Assembly (NCBI RefSeq): GCF_900106585.1
Contig: NZ_FNWH01000006.1
Location: 1,054,001-1,118,000, forward strand
Origin: Acidaminococcus timonensis
Lineage (GTDB): Bacteria; Bacillota; Negativicutes; Acidaminococcales; Acidaminococcaceae
DNA: 64,000 nt
Direction of reading: 5' to 3'
Under the pieces are notes generated by a model. That model was not told where the DNA came from, made no database searches, and saw only the letters and a list, made by a program, of their open reading frames with translations. The position numbers were made by a program, and so were the translations under genes. Every line of letters begins with the position of its first letter. Positions within the stretch are counted from its first letter, which is position 1. Positions 9,592 through 17,664 of this stretch are shown here, one piece after another.

Positions 9592-10237
9592 CTTTCTTAT
9601 ACCTTCTTTCCAGAGCGCCTACGAACCGGGCCACGGCAAACGTCATGATCAGGTAGATGAAAGCGACGCTCAGCCAGATTTCAAAAGAGGCATAAGTCCG
9701 GGCAATGATCAGCTGGCCTCGACGGGTCAATTCTTCGAAGCCGATGACGGATACCAGGGAAGAATCCTTCAGCATGGCGATGAATTCGTTGCCCAGGGGC
9801 GGGATGATCCGCTTGAAGGCCTGGGGCAGGATGATGTGCTTCATGGTCTGCCACCAGGTCATCCCCAGGCTCCGGCCGGCTTCCATCTGTCCTTTGTCGA
9901 TGGATTCGATGCCGCCCCGGAAGATTTCCGCCACATAGGCCCCAGAGTTGATGGAGCAGGCAGAAATGGCAGCCACATAGGCATCCACCCGGTGGTGGAT
10001 CAGCGCAGGCAGTGCGAAATAGACCAGGAAGATCTGGACCAGCAGAGGGGTGCCCCGCAGGAAATCTACATAGATATTGCCCAAAACGCGCAAAGCCTTG
10101 ACCCCGCACAGACGGATCAAGGACACCACGATACCGATGGCCAGGCCCAGACCGACGCTGACCGCGGTAATCTCAACAGTGACGCCTGCCCCGGCGATCA
10201 GCAGGGGCAGGGAGTCTTTGATAATCTCAAAATTCAT
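9581..10237 (-). CDS. Polar amino-acid ABC transporter permease (GlnP type)
   Basis: Inner-membrane permease of the importer. The 218 residues contain five hydrophobic helices and the coupling-loop EAA motif ([20 protein letters not shown]), which docks the ATPase. A conserved [11 protein letters not shown] stretch typical of the His/Glu/Gln permease family is present. A single permease gene implies a homodimer. It lies 27 bases after the first binding-protein gene and overlaps the ATPase gene. Confidence 0.93.
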   Translation of the reverse strand: MNFEIIKDSLPLLIAGAGVTVEITAVSVGLGLAIGIVVSLIRLCGVKALRVLGNIYVDFLRGTPLLVQIFLVYFALPALIHHRVDAYVAAISACSINSGAYVAEIFRGGIESIDKGQMEAGRSLGMTWWQTMKHIILPQAFKRIIPPLGNEFIAMLKDSSLVSVIGFEELTRRGQLIIARTYASFEIWLSVAFIYLIMTFAVARFVGALERRYKKDEQ

Positions 10238-10264
10238 GCATTCTCTTCCTTTGTACCGAACAAA

Positions 10265-11044
10265 TTATTTGGCTGCAGGAGCCTTGCCGAACCATTTGGT
10301 GTAGATTTTGTCGTATTCACCGTCTTTTTTCAGTTCAGCCAGGGCCTTGTTCACATCAGCCGCCAGTTTGCTGTCTTTCTTGAATGCAAAGCCATAGGAT
10401 TCGGCATCCATGGTCTCGCCCACCATCTTATCCTTGTCCTTGCCTTCCTTGGTCATATAGTAGGCAGCCACCGGTTTGTCGATGATAACGGCATCCACGC
10501 CCTTGTTTTCCAGTTCCAGGAACACTTCGGCGTTGGTGTTGAAGCTGGTCACCTTGGCACCGGGAACCTTGGCCGCCTTGTCAGCACCGGTGGTCCCGAT
10601 CTGTACGGCGATCTTCTTGCCTTCCAGGTCTTTCAGGCTCTTGATTTCGTTGTTGTCTTTGGTCACCACGATGGTCAGACCGGAAGTGTAGTACGGATCA
10701 GAGAAGGTCACAGCCTTTTTCCGTTCGTCCGTGATGCTCATGCCGGCGGCCACCATGTCGATGTTGCCGGAATTCAGGGCCGGAATCAAGGCATCAAAGC
10801 CCATATTCTGGATTTCCACCTTCATGCCCATCTTCTTGCCCAGGGCACGGGCCAGATCCATATCGAAACCGGCAAATTCCTTGGAATCCTTTTCCTGGAA
10901 TTCAAAGGGAGCAAACGTGGGTTCCGTCCCGACTTTCAGTACTTTCTGCTCCTTAGAGGCTTCTTTGCTGCCACCACCGCAGCCGGCGGCCACCGCCATC
11001 ATCAGAGCTGCCAGTAAACCTGCTACCACATGTAATTTTTTCAT
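10265..11044 (-). CDS. Amino-acid ABC transporter substrate-binding lipoprotein, copy 1
   Basis: Captures the amino acid outside the cytoplasmic membrane and delivers it to the permease. The lipoprotein signal has lipobox AAGC with Cys22. The family-3 binding fold shows GTEPTFAPFEF, GMSITDERK (with the conserved carboxylate-binding Arg) and QIGTTGAD. The ATG at 11044 is preferred over the upstream one because GGAGGG sits just in front. This copy is directly linked to permease and ATPase. It is clearly more divergent than copies 2 and 3 are from each other. Confidence 0.92.
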   Translation of the reverse strand: MKKLHVVAGLLAALMMAVAAGCGGGSKEASKEQKVLKVGTEPTFAPFEFQEKDSKEFAGFDMDLARALGKKMGMKVEIQNMGFDALIPALNSGNIDMVAAGMSITDERKKAVTFSDPYYTSGLTIVVTKDNNEIKSLKDLEGKKIAVQIGTTGADKAAKVPGAKVTSFNTNAEVFLELENKGVDAVIIDKPVAAYYMTKEGKDKDKMVGETMDAESYGFAFKKDSKLAADVNKALAELKKDGEYDKIYTKWFGKAPAAK

Positions 11045-11132
11045 TGGACTTCCCTCCATCTTCATAATGTAATCATTATACAGCTTTGCGTATATTAATA
11101 CAACTGTTTTTTCGTTTATGGAATGGGGCAGA

Positions 11133-11168
11133 AAAAGAAAAGGACGGCCTCACGGGACCATCCTTTTT
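11133..11168 (-). terminator. Terminator after binding-protein copy 2
   Basis: On the minus strand AGGATGG...CCGTCCT (one G-U pair) is followed by TTTTCTTTTTC. It separates copy 2 from copy 1 of the binding proteins, suggesting copy 1 starts a new transcript. Confidence 0.7.
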
Positions 11169-11181
11169 CGAAAAAACATTG

Positions 11182-11970
11182 TCATTCAGCCTTGAACCAT
11201 TTGTCGTAAATCTTCTGGTATTCGCCGTCTTTCTTCAGTTCTGCCAGGGCCTTGTTCAGCTTGTCACACAGTTCCTTGTTCTTCTTAGCGGTGGCGATGC
11301 CATAGAAATCACCCTTCTTGGGAGTACCCACGCTCTTGGCGTAGGCGTTGCCGCCCTGTTTCAGGAAGTACTGGAGCACCGGCAGGTCGCTGATGACCGC
11401 ATCAGCCCCGCCGTTCTTCAGTTCCAGGCAGGCCAGGTCGGAGGAATCGAAGGTCTTCACCTTGGCCCCTTCGATGGTGGCTGCATATTTGGCGCCGGTG
11501 GTACCGATCTGCACGGCAATGGTCTTGCCCTTCAGGTCGTCCAGGCTCTTGATGCTGTCGTTGTCTTTCTTTACCACAGCCATCAGACCGGATTCATAGT
11601 AGGGATCGGTGAAGTTCACTTTCTGTTTCCGTTCGTCGGTGATGCTCATCCCGGTGATGGAAACATCGATGTTCCCGGATTCCAGGGACGGGATCAGGCC
11701 ATCGAAGGCGATGCTCTTGATGGTGACTTTGTCGTACCCGGCTTTCTTGGCCAGGGCGTTGATCAGGTCGATGTCGAAGCCCTGGACCTTGCCGTCTTTC
11801 TTATCGGTGAATTCAAAGGGTGCGAAGGAGGGGTTGGTCCCTACGATCAGCTCTTTCTTGTTGTCAGCGGCTTTTTTGTCATTGCTTGCCGTGCTGCCGC
11901 CGCAGCCTGCCGCGGCCACGCACATCATCAAGCCGGCCAGGATTCCAGCGAACATCTTCATCTTTTTCAT
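11182..11970 (-). CDS. Amino-acid ABC transporter substrate-binding lipoprotein, copy 2
   Basis: Second extracytoplasmic binding protein in tandem with the importer. The 262 residues include a lipoprotein signal (Cys23 after AAAG) and the same family-3 motifs (FAPFEF, GMSITDERKQKVNFTDPYY). A GGADAVISDLPVLQYFLKQG stretch is shared almost exactly with copy 3. It has its own terminator and a long upstream gap, so it may be expressed separately. It has no permease or ATPase of its own here, so it probably feeds the adjacent one (inference). Confidence 0.92.
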   Translation of the reverse strand: MKKMKMFAGILAGLMMCVAAAGCGGSTASNDKKAADNKKELIVGTNPSFAPFEFTDKKDGKVQGFDIDLINALAKKAGYDKVTIKSIAFDGLIPSLESGNIDVSITGMSITDERKQKVNFTDPYYESGLMAVVKKDNDSIKSLDDLKGKTIAVQIGTTGAKYAATIEGAKVKTFDSSDLACLELKNGGADAVISDLPVLQYFLKQGGNAYAKSVGTPKKGDFYGIATAKKNKELCDKLNKALAELKKDGEYQKIYDKWFKAE

Positions 11971-12069
11971 AAATATTCCTCCTCATTGGCCCCCGAATGG
12001 GTATCGTTCTGTATTTGATGTTATGATTATACATCTACTTTTATTTTTATGCAATATCTTTTTATAAAA

Positions 12070-12102
12070 AAATGAGCCGCAGGCGAATTTTATCCTGCGG
12101 CT
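12070..12102 (-). terminator. Terminator after binding-protein copy 3
   Basis: A strong GCCGCAGG...CCTGCGGC hairpin is followed on the minus strand by CATTTTTTT. It lies between copies 3 and 2 of the binding proteins. A short CTAG-rich tract sits between the hairpin and the copy 3 stop. Confidence 0.85.
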
Positions 12103-12139
12103 GCAGACTAGAGACTAGTGACTTCTCTGTCTGGACTAT

Positions 12140-12910
12140 TCATTTGAACCATTTGTCGTAAATCTTCTGGTATTCCCCGTCCTTCTTCATATCCTGCAGG
12201 GCCTTGTTCAGCTTGTCGCACAGGGCCTTGTTCTTTTTGGCCGTGGCGATGCCATAGAAATCGCCCTTCTTGGGTTCGCCCACGGCCTTGGCGTAGGCAC
12301 TGCCCCCCTGTTTCAAGAAATACTGGAGCACCGGCAGGTCGCTGATCACCGCATCGGCCCCGCCGTTTTTCAGTTCCAGGCAGGCCGTATCGCTGGTGTC
12401 GAAGGTCTTCACCGTGGCCCCTTCGATCTTACCGGCGGCTTCGGCCCCGGTGGTGCCCAGCTGCACGGCAATGGTTTTCCCCTTCAGGTCATCCAGGCTC
12501 TTGATGGTGGTGTTCTCTTTCTTCACAATGGCCATGAGCCCGCTTTCATAATAGGGATCGGTGAAGTTCACCTTCTGCTTCCGGGCATCGGTGATGCTCA
12601 TGCCGGCAATGGCCACGTCGATGTTCCCGGCGTCCAGGGCCGGGATCAGGGCGTCGAAGCCCATGCCCTTCACCGTCACTTTCTCAAAGCCGGCCCGTTT
12701 GCCCATGGCCTTGATCAGATCCATATCGAACCCGGTGATCTCACCACTCTGTTTGTCCGGAAATTCAAAGGGTGCAAAGGACGGTTCCGTCCCCACGATC
12801 AGTTCCTTTTTTTCCGCCGGTTTGCCGGCGTCTTTGGTGGACGTGCTGCCACAGCCGGCAGCCCCGATGAGCATCATCAGTGCGCAGAGCAAAACCATTA
12901 CTTTTTTCAT
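12140..12910 (-). CDS. Amino-acid ABC transporter substrate-binding lipoprotein, copy 3
   Basis: Third binding protein of the tandem array. The 256 residues have a lipobox AAGC with Cys20 and the same ligand motifs as copy 2 (GMSITDARKQKVNF, QLGTTGAE, SDLPVLQYFLKQGG). Copies 2 and 3 share long identical stretches at protein and DNA level, pointing to a recent duplication. The small differences around the ligand pocket, for example TDERK versus TDARK, could change specificity. It is bounded by its own terminator and by the ncRNA upstream. Confidence 0.92.
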   Translation of the reverse strand: MKKVMVLLCALMMLIGAAGCGSTSTKDAGKPAEKKELIVGTEPSFAPFEFPDKQSGEITGFDMDLIKAMGKRAGFEKVTVKGMGFDALIPALDAGNIDVAIAGMSITDARKQKVNFTDPYYESGLMAIVKKENTTIKSLDDLKGKTIAVQLGTTGAEAAGKIEGATVKTFDTSDTACLELKNGGADAVISDLPVLQYFLKQGGSAYAKAVGEPKKGDFYGIATAKKNKALCDKLNKALQDMKKDGEYQKIYDKWFK

Positions 12911-13038
12911 TGAAATCCCCCCAGATCGAATATAGAGTGTTACTTTTTAATAAGGAATGGTGTTATTATACAGTCTTGTGCATTTTTATTCAATATATTT
13001 CAGGCAAGTATCCTGTATACTTATCTGTTTTCAGGCGC

Positions 13039-13248
13039 AAAAAAACAACTCAGCTGACCTGGTTTTCGCCCCCACACTCGCCTGCTGGAGGGTTCGCTCC
13101 TAAGCTTCGTGCTCCCCACTACTGCCTCTCTCGCATTTTGCGGCAGGACTTACTTCTAAGCTGCACCGTGCTCACAGGGGTTTCCCTGCTTACGTGGATC
13201 GTTTTGCCTGCAACTGGCATCGACTTGCAACCACAGACCTGAGTTGTT
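13039..13248 (-). ncRNA. Structured small RNA of about 210 nt, class not identified
   Basis: The minus strand between binding-protein copy 3 and the HD gene has no convincing protein. It begins just after a consensus promoter and ends in a T-run. Its ends pair over 10 bp (AACAACTCAG with CTGAGTTGTT), and inside that TGGTT pairs with AACCA. Several internal hairpins follow (GTGG...CCAC enclosing GCC...GGC; CAGGG...CCCTG; CTGCC...GGCAG; GGAG...CTCC). A closed terminal stem with internal branches is typical of housekeeping RNAs. I could not match it securely to 6S RNA, raiA RNA, SRP RNA, tmRNA or RNase P; 6S or raiA-like are the first to test. Confidence 0.65.
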
Positions 13249-13254
13249 TCCTTC

Positions 13255-13283
13255 ATTATAAAAGGCCGTGCAAAGTTTGGCAA
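13255..13283 (-). promoter_or_regulatory. Promoter of the structured small RNA
   Basis: On the minus strand a -35 box TTGCCA and a -10 box TATAAT are separated by 17 bases. The predicted start about 7 bases downstream falls exactly on the first paired base of the RNA's terminal stem. Confidence 0.8.
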
Positions 13284-13290
13284 CGGGAAA

Positions 13291-13319
13291 TTCACAAATG
13301 GCCGGTTTTATAGTATACT
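13291..13319 (+). promoter_or_regulatory. Divergent promoter for the HD-GYP-like gene
   Basis: A -35 TTCACA and a -10 TATACT are spaced by 17 bases on the plus strand, about 43 bases upstream of the HD gene. It faces away from the ncRNA promoter. Confidence 0.55.
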
Positions 13320-13361
13320 TTAGTTTGCAAGTCTGAAATCACAAGCAAAGGTCGCGGTCCC

Positions 13362-13958
13362 ATGATCACCATACCCCAATTCCTGGATTTTCCCACGGAT
13401 ACAGATGCCAAAGAGGTCGTTTCCCTGTTCCTGCGGCTGCTGGAACTGAAAAACCATGACCTGTTCCTGCACAGCCAGCAGGTGGCCAATTATGCGGTGG
13501 CCACTGCGGCCAAGATGGGGCTGCCCCTGAATGAAGTGAACTGCATCAAGATGGCCGCCCTGCTCCACGACATTGGGCAGCTGGCCATCCCCAACACCAT
13601 CCTGGCCAAATACCCGTACTTCAATATCCGGGAACGGGCATCCTACCGGCGTCATTGCCTGGCCGGTGCCAGCATGCTGGAGAACATCCCGGCCTTTGAA
13701 CGGATCCGGAAGATCATTCTCCACCACCATGAGAACTGGGACGGAAGCGGGTATCCCAAGCGGCTGAAAGGGGTGAACATCCCCATCGGCAGCCGGATCA
13801 TTGCGGTATGCAACTTCTACGACCGGAAGTGCAACCCCTGTACCCGGCAATGGGTCATCGCCGGCAGCAAAAGTCCCCAGGTGATCCGGGACCTGGCAGG
13901 GATCAAGTTCGACCCGGATGTGGTCCAGGCTTTCTTTGAATCCATCAGCAATCTATGA
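13362..13958 (+). CDS. HD-GYP-like domain protein, possibly impaired
   Basis: HD-GYP proteins are metal-dependent phosphodiesterases that usually degrade cyclic di-GMP. The 198 residues show LLHDIGQL (HD at 69-70), HHHENWDGSGYP (121-132, with the GYP signature) and IPIGSRIIAV. The usual VADxYD metal aspartate reads VCNFYD (Asn151), and the following ALTSDRPYR stretch is replaced by an unusual Cys-containing sequence. So the fold is clear but activity is doubtful. It is a stand-alone domain with no sensor attached. The TSCPD gene follows 15 bases later, probably in the same transcript. Confidence 0.85.
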   Translation: MITIPQFLDFPTDTDAKEVVSLFLRLLELKNHDLFLHSQQVANYAVATAAKMGLPLNEVNCIKMAALLHDIGQLAIPNTILAKYPYFNIRERASYRRHCLAGASMLENIPAFERIRKIILHHHENWDGSGYPKRLKGVNIPIGSRIIAVCNFYDRKCNPCTRQWVIAGSKSPQVIRDLAGIKFDPDVVQAFFESISNL

Positions 13959-13972
13959 GGGGAGTATTTCGT

Positions 13973-14230
13973 ATGAAGAATTTCAGCGTCAAGACCAGCG
14001 ATACCTGTGCCAAACAGATTGACTTCAGCCTGGAAGACGGCAAACTGCACAACATCCATTTCTACGGCGGCTGCCCGGGCAACCTGAGTGCCATCAGCAA
14101 ACTGCTGGAGGGGGCCGATGCCAGACATGCCGTGGAACTGCTGAAAGGCAACAAATGCGGCAACAAGACCACCTCCTGTGCCGACCATCTGGCCCAGGGC
14201 GTCGAAGAAGCCCTGAAGGAAGCCCACTGA
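13973..14230 (+). CDS. TSCPD domain protein (TIGR03905 type)
   Basis: Small protein of unknown function. The 85 residues match the TSCPD/TIGR03905 family, related to a C-terminal domain of vitamin-B12-dependent ribonucleotide reductases. They carry GGCPGNLSAISKLLEG and a CGNKTTSCADHLA motif, with conserved cysteines that could bind metal. The signature reads TSCAD instead of TSCPD. The start at 13973 is preferred over the ATG at 13955 because a GGGGAG site lies between them. It lies directly after the HD gene and before a terminator. Confidence 0.85.
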   Translation: MKNFSVKTSDTCAKQIDFSLEDGKLHNIHFYGGCPGNLSAISKLLEGADARHAVELLKGNKCGNKTTSCADHLAQGVEEALKEAH

Positions 14231-14269
14231 AAAAGTGTCTGTCCCGGAACTCAGACCCGGGGAAAGAAA

Positions 14270-14305
14270 GAAAAAGGCCCGTCCTGCCCAGGACGGGTCT
14301 TTCAA
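14270..14305 (+). terminator. Terminator after the TSCPD gene
   Basis: CCCGTCCT...AGGACGGG hairpin with a 4-base loop is followed by CTTTCAATTT, just after the HD/TSCPD pair. Confidence 0.75.
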
Positions 14306-14352
14306 TTTATGATATAATGTAACTACTTATACACTTTTTTTGGAGGGACTGT

Positions 14353-15087
14353 ATGCCAATCGGTATCATCTGCAACGCAGCCGCCGTCATCCTGGGCGGC
14401 TTCATCGGAAACCTGCTGGGACCCCGGCTTTCGGAAGATTTCAAGGAAAAACTGACCACCGTGTTCGGGGCCTGTGCCTTTTTGATGGGGATCATGTCCA
14501 TCGGCTTCCTGAAGAACCTGCCGGCCGTAACCTTTGCGGTCATCGCCGGGGCCATCATCGGCCTGTGGATCCATCTGGGAGACCGGATCATCAACGGATC
14601 CCGGAACCTGGAAAAACTGATCAGCCGGGTCCTGCCCGCTTCTTCCGGAGACACCCAGATTTCCCGGGAGGAATACGAAAGCAAGCTGATCACCATCATC
14701 GTCCTGTTCTGTGCCAGCGGCACGGGCATCTACGGCAGCATGGTGTCCGGTATGGCGGGGGATCACAGCATCCTCATCGCCAAATCCATCATGGACCTGC
14801 CCACCGCCACCCTGTTTGCTTGTGAACTGGGAATCATCGTCGGCTTCATCGCCCTGCCCCAGCTGGTGATCTTTCTGGCCCTGTTCTTCCTGGCCCACGC
14901 CATCCTGCCTTTCTGCACCCCGGACATGATCGGGGATTTCAAGGCCTGCGGTGGGGTACTGCTGGTGGCCACCGGATTCCGGATGCTGCAGCTGAAAGAT
15001 TTCCCCATTGCCGACATGATCCCGGCCATGGCCATCGTCATGCCCCTTTCAGCACTGTGGACGGGAGTGGTGGTGCCGCTGCTGTAA
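14353..15087 (+). CDS. DUF554 family membrane protein
   Basis: Polytopic membrane protein of unknown function (DUF554, YdfK/YqgA-like). The 244 residues contain about seven hydrophobic helices. They start with GIICNAAAVILGGFIGNLLG and contain the family's GLWIHLGDRI and FCASGTGIYGSMVSGM stretches. A GGAGG site precedes the ATG and a TATAAT -10 box lies at about 14309. The gene stands alone between two terminators. Confidence 0.88.
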   Translation: MPIGIICNAAAVILGGFIGNLLGPRLSEDFKEKLTTVFGACAFLMGIMSIGFLKNLPAVTFAVIAGAIIGLWIHLGDRIINGSRNLEKLISRVLPASSGDTQISREEYESKLITIIVLFCASGTGIYGSMVSGMAGDHSILIAKSIMDLPTATLFACELGIIVGFIALPQLVIFLALFFLAHAILPFCTPDMIGDFKACGGVLLVATGFRMLQLKDFPIADMIPAMAIVMPLSALWTGVVVPLL

Positions 15088-15088
15088 C

Positions 15089-15111
15089 GGACGCCCCTGA
15101 TGGGTCATCCC
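15089..15111. repeat. Dispersed palindromic repeat unit, partial copy
   Basis: GGACGCCCC-TGATGGGT-CATCCC matches in reverse complement about 21 of 23 bases of the unit at 41335-41360. It begins directly after the DUF554 stop codon. Confidence 0.55.
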
Positions 15112-15171
15112 AGGCAGCCCCCGTAAGAAAAAAATCCTTTTCCAACCACTACGCACCATCCACCCGCCACT

Positions 15172-15214
15172 GAAAAGAGGAGGCTGTGATTTTTCACAGC
15201 CCCCTCTTTTTTTA
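15172..15214. terminator. Bidirectional terminator between DUF554 and alr
   Basis: A strong AGAGG-GGCTGTGA...TCACAGCC-CCTCT hairpin is flanked by AAAA on the left and TTTTTTT on the right, so it can serve both convergent genes. Confidence 0.85.
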
Positions 15215-16384
15215 CATCCGCAGCAGCAGTTCCCTGCCGATGACTTTTCCGTCTTCCATATATACCCTGGGCACCCGCTTGCTGATGTTGCAGGTGATTT
15301 CATAGGGAATGGTCCCGGCCTGTTCAGCCAGGTCATCCAGGGACTGCCGGTTCCCGAACAGCTCCAGCTCGCTGCCCACATCCACCCCGGGTTTATCCGT
15401 CAGGTCGATCATGCACATATCCATGCAGATCCGGCCCCTCTGGGGTGCCAGGCCCTGCTCCGTCACGAAGCTGCAGCGGTTGGACAGACACCGCATGAAC
15501 CCGTCAGCGTACCCGATGGGCGCCACCCCCATGCGGGTGGTCTTATCACAGGTGTAGATGCCGCCATAACTGATCTTCGTGCCTTTGGGATAGATCTTGA
15601 TGGTGCTGATGGTGGTCTTCACCGCCATCACCGGTTTCAGTCCCAGCTTCCGGGCAAATTCCCCATACCCGTACAGCAGCAGGCCCGGGCGCACCATGTC
15701 CAGATGGGTTTCCGGGAACAGGGTGGTGGCCCCGGTGTTGGCACAGTGACGCAGCTTGAACTTTTTGCCCGTGCGTTTTTCCACTTCGTCGCACACGTGC
15801 CGGAACAGCTGGAACTGGTGCTTCGTATAGGACAGGGCTTCTTCACCGGGCTCATCGGCCACGGCAAAGTGGGTGAAGATTCCCTCCGGTTCCAGGCCGG
15901 GCAGGCTGCAGGCATGGATGATGCCTTCCACCCCATGCTCGAAATAATCCCCTTCGCAGATGTAGCCCAGCCGGCTCATCCCCGTATCCACCTTGACGTG
16001 GATCTTCAGGGTGCCCCCGTATTTCACCGCTTCTTCGCTGTATTCCAGGGCCTTGGCTTCACAGGTCACGGCCTGGGTGATGTTGAAGCAGATCAGCCGG
16101 TCCACCTGTTCCCGGGGCGTATGGCCCAGGATCAGGATGGGCATGGTGATGCCGTTGAACCGCAGTTCCATGGCTTCATCGATGCTGCTGACGGCCAGAT
16201 AGTTGGCACCCAGCTTCTGCAGCTTCGTCCCTACCTGCACGGCTCCATGGCCGTAGGCATCGGCCTTCACCACCCCCAGGAATTTCACCTTGGGTCCGAT
16301 GTGCTCCCGGATCTTATGATAGTTGTAGGCCAGGGCATCCAGATCGATTTCAGCCCAGGTGCGACGCAATGTGCTTTTCATCAT
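15212..16384 (-). CDS. alr: Alanine racemase
   Basis: PLP enzyme that makes D-alanine for peptidoglycan. The 390 residues show the PLP lysine motif VVKADAYGHG near residue 40. The C-terminal catalytic tyrosine region is RMGVAPIGYADGF, and the alpha/beta-barrel plus C-terminal beta domain match family length. Two consecutive ATG codons follow an AGGAGA site; either could start the protein. The gene appears monocistronic. A 97-base gap separates it from the nucleoside hydrolase gene and contains an ATTTTGC...GCAAAAT hairpin without a T-run. Confidence 0.95.
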   Translation of the reverse strand: MMKSTLRRTWAEIDLDALAYNYHKIREHIGPKVKFLGVVKADAYGHGAVQVGTKLQKLGANYLAVSSIDEAMELRFNGITMPILILGHTPREQVDRLICFNITQAVTCEAKALEYSEEAVKYGGTLKIHVKVDTGMSRLGYICEGDYFEHGVEGIIHACSLPGLEPEGIFTHFAVADEPGEEALSYTKHQFQLFRHVCDEVEKRTGKKFKLRHCANTGATTLFPETHLDMVRPGLLLYGYGEFARKLGLKPVMAVKTTISTIKIYPKGTKISYGGIYTCDKTTRMGVAPIGYADGFMRCLSNRCSFVTEQGLAPQRGRICMDMCMIDLTDKPGVDVGSELELFGNRQSLDDLAEQAGTIPYEITCNISKRVPRVYMEDGKVIGRELLLRM

Positions 16385-16481
16385 GCAACTCTCCTTTTAT
16401 GGTAATGACTTGTGCGTGCCTGCCGGAGGGTATTTTGCCTAAAGCAAAATCCGGACAGCGCCCTTACGGATGAGGATCGGC

Positions 16482-17504
16482 TCAGTGGTTCTGGAAAGCC
16501 CGTTCCAGGGCTCTCCACTGGGTACGGGGATTCACCCCCAGCACCACATGGACCGTGGCGCCGTCCGGCGCTTCCGTCAAAGCCCCGGTCCGGGTATCCA
16601 CCGCCAGTTTCTTGTCTTCTCCGGTAAATTTGCCCGCATCCAGCAAATACAGTACCGGGAAAATGTCGTGGAGCACGGCGGCATTTTCCATGCCCCGCTG
16701 GGCGTGGGCCGCCTGGTTCCCCCGCAGCAGTTCCAGGAACTCCGGATAGGTCCCATAGCCGGCCAGTTTCTGGATTTCCGGTTCATCCACGATCTGGCTG
16801 CTGGTCAAATCCAGAGGGAACAGGGTAATGTCCAGGCCGCTTTTCAGCACCTGCTCCACCGCTCTGGGATCCCGGGAAAAATTGGCTTCCTCCTCCGGGT
16901 CCCCCGGATCTTCCCACAGGTTGCCTCCCACGATCCAGACCCTGTCGATCCGGCTTTTGATGTCCGGATCCTGGAGCAGATCCGCCAGGGTGGATAAGGG
17001 CCCGGTGGCAAGGTAGGTGATGTGGTGTCGCTGTTTCAGCTGTTTTTTCGTCAGTGCCAGGTCGCCGCTGCTTTCCATCTGGTTTCTGGACAGGCCCAGC
17101 TTCTTCCGCCAGGCTTCCGAGATACCATACAGCCCGTCTTCTCCGTTGAAGCCGTCCTTCCCGTTCTTCCACTTCTTTCCCTTATAGGGACGATCCGCAC
17201 CGGGCAGCACGGTCACTTTCATATCCAGGGCCCGGGTGACCAGCGCTGCATTGGCATAGGTCTGCTTTTCCGGTGCATTGCCGAAGGTAGACAGCACCAG
17301 GTCGGGCACCTTCCCGTTCTGTTTCAGCAGGAACAGGGCAAAGGCATCATCACTGCCCGGATCCCCGTCATAGACCAGCGCCGGCGTGGAAAGCTCCCCG
17401 GTTCCCGGTCGGTCCGTCTCCGCAGCCGCCACCCCTGTCCCCAGGGTACAGACCAGCAGGGTCCCCACCACCAGGCTCCCGATCTTCTTACCAAAATTCC
17501 ACAA
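16482..17504 (-). CDS. Exported nucleoside hydrolase family protein
   Basis: Inosine-uridine hydrolases cleave the N-glycosidic bond of nucleosides. The 340 residues start with a signal peptide (hydrophobic core residues 10-25, AAA cleavage region) and continue with a calcium-site motif VYDGDPGSDDAFAL. TGPLSTLA, WIVGGN, EANFSRDP and the C-terminal HDIFPV region follow in family order. The classic DTDxGxDD is slightly altered (YDGDPGSDD), so the substrate is uncertain. Export to the periplasm is unusual but known in the family and suits nucleoside scavenging. Confidence 0.85.
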   Translation of the reverse strand: MWNFGKKIGSLVVGTLLVCTLGTGVAAAETDRPGTGELSTPALVYDGDPGSDDAFALFLLKQNGKVPDLVLSTFGNAPEKQTYANAALVTRALDMKVTVLPGADRPYKGKKWKNGKDGFNGEDGLYGISEAWRKKLGLSRNQMESSGDLALTKKQLKQRHHITYLATGPLSTLADLLQDPDIKSRIDRVWIVGGNLWEDPGDPEEEANFSRDPRAVEQVLKSGLDITLFPLDLTSSQIVDEPEIQKLAGYGTYPEFLELLRGNQAAHAQRGMENAAVLHDIFPVLYLLDAGKFTGEDKKLAVDTRTGALTEAPDGATVHVVLGVNPRTQWRALERAFQNH

Positions 17505-17664
17505 GGATAACGCCTCCCAGCATTTGCTCCAGCAATTGAATCAATTTAAAGTATAGTACGCAGAAACCGTCCTTGCAAGTTCCTTCTTTCTGCCACAGGA
17601 GCCCGGAATATGATATAATCGTAGGGAAAGTTTTCTACCCCCGAGGTAAAGGAGTTGTCATACC

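Noticed and set aside
13039-13248. RNase P, tmRNA or SRP RNA as identity of the small RNA
   Set aside because: It is too short for RNase P or tmRNA, and I found neither their conserved sequences nor the SRP tetraloop region.
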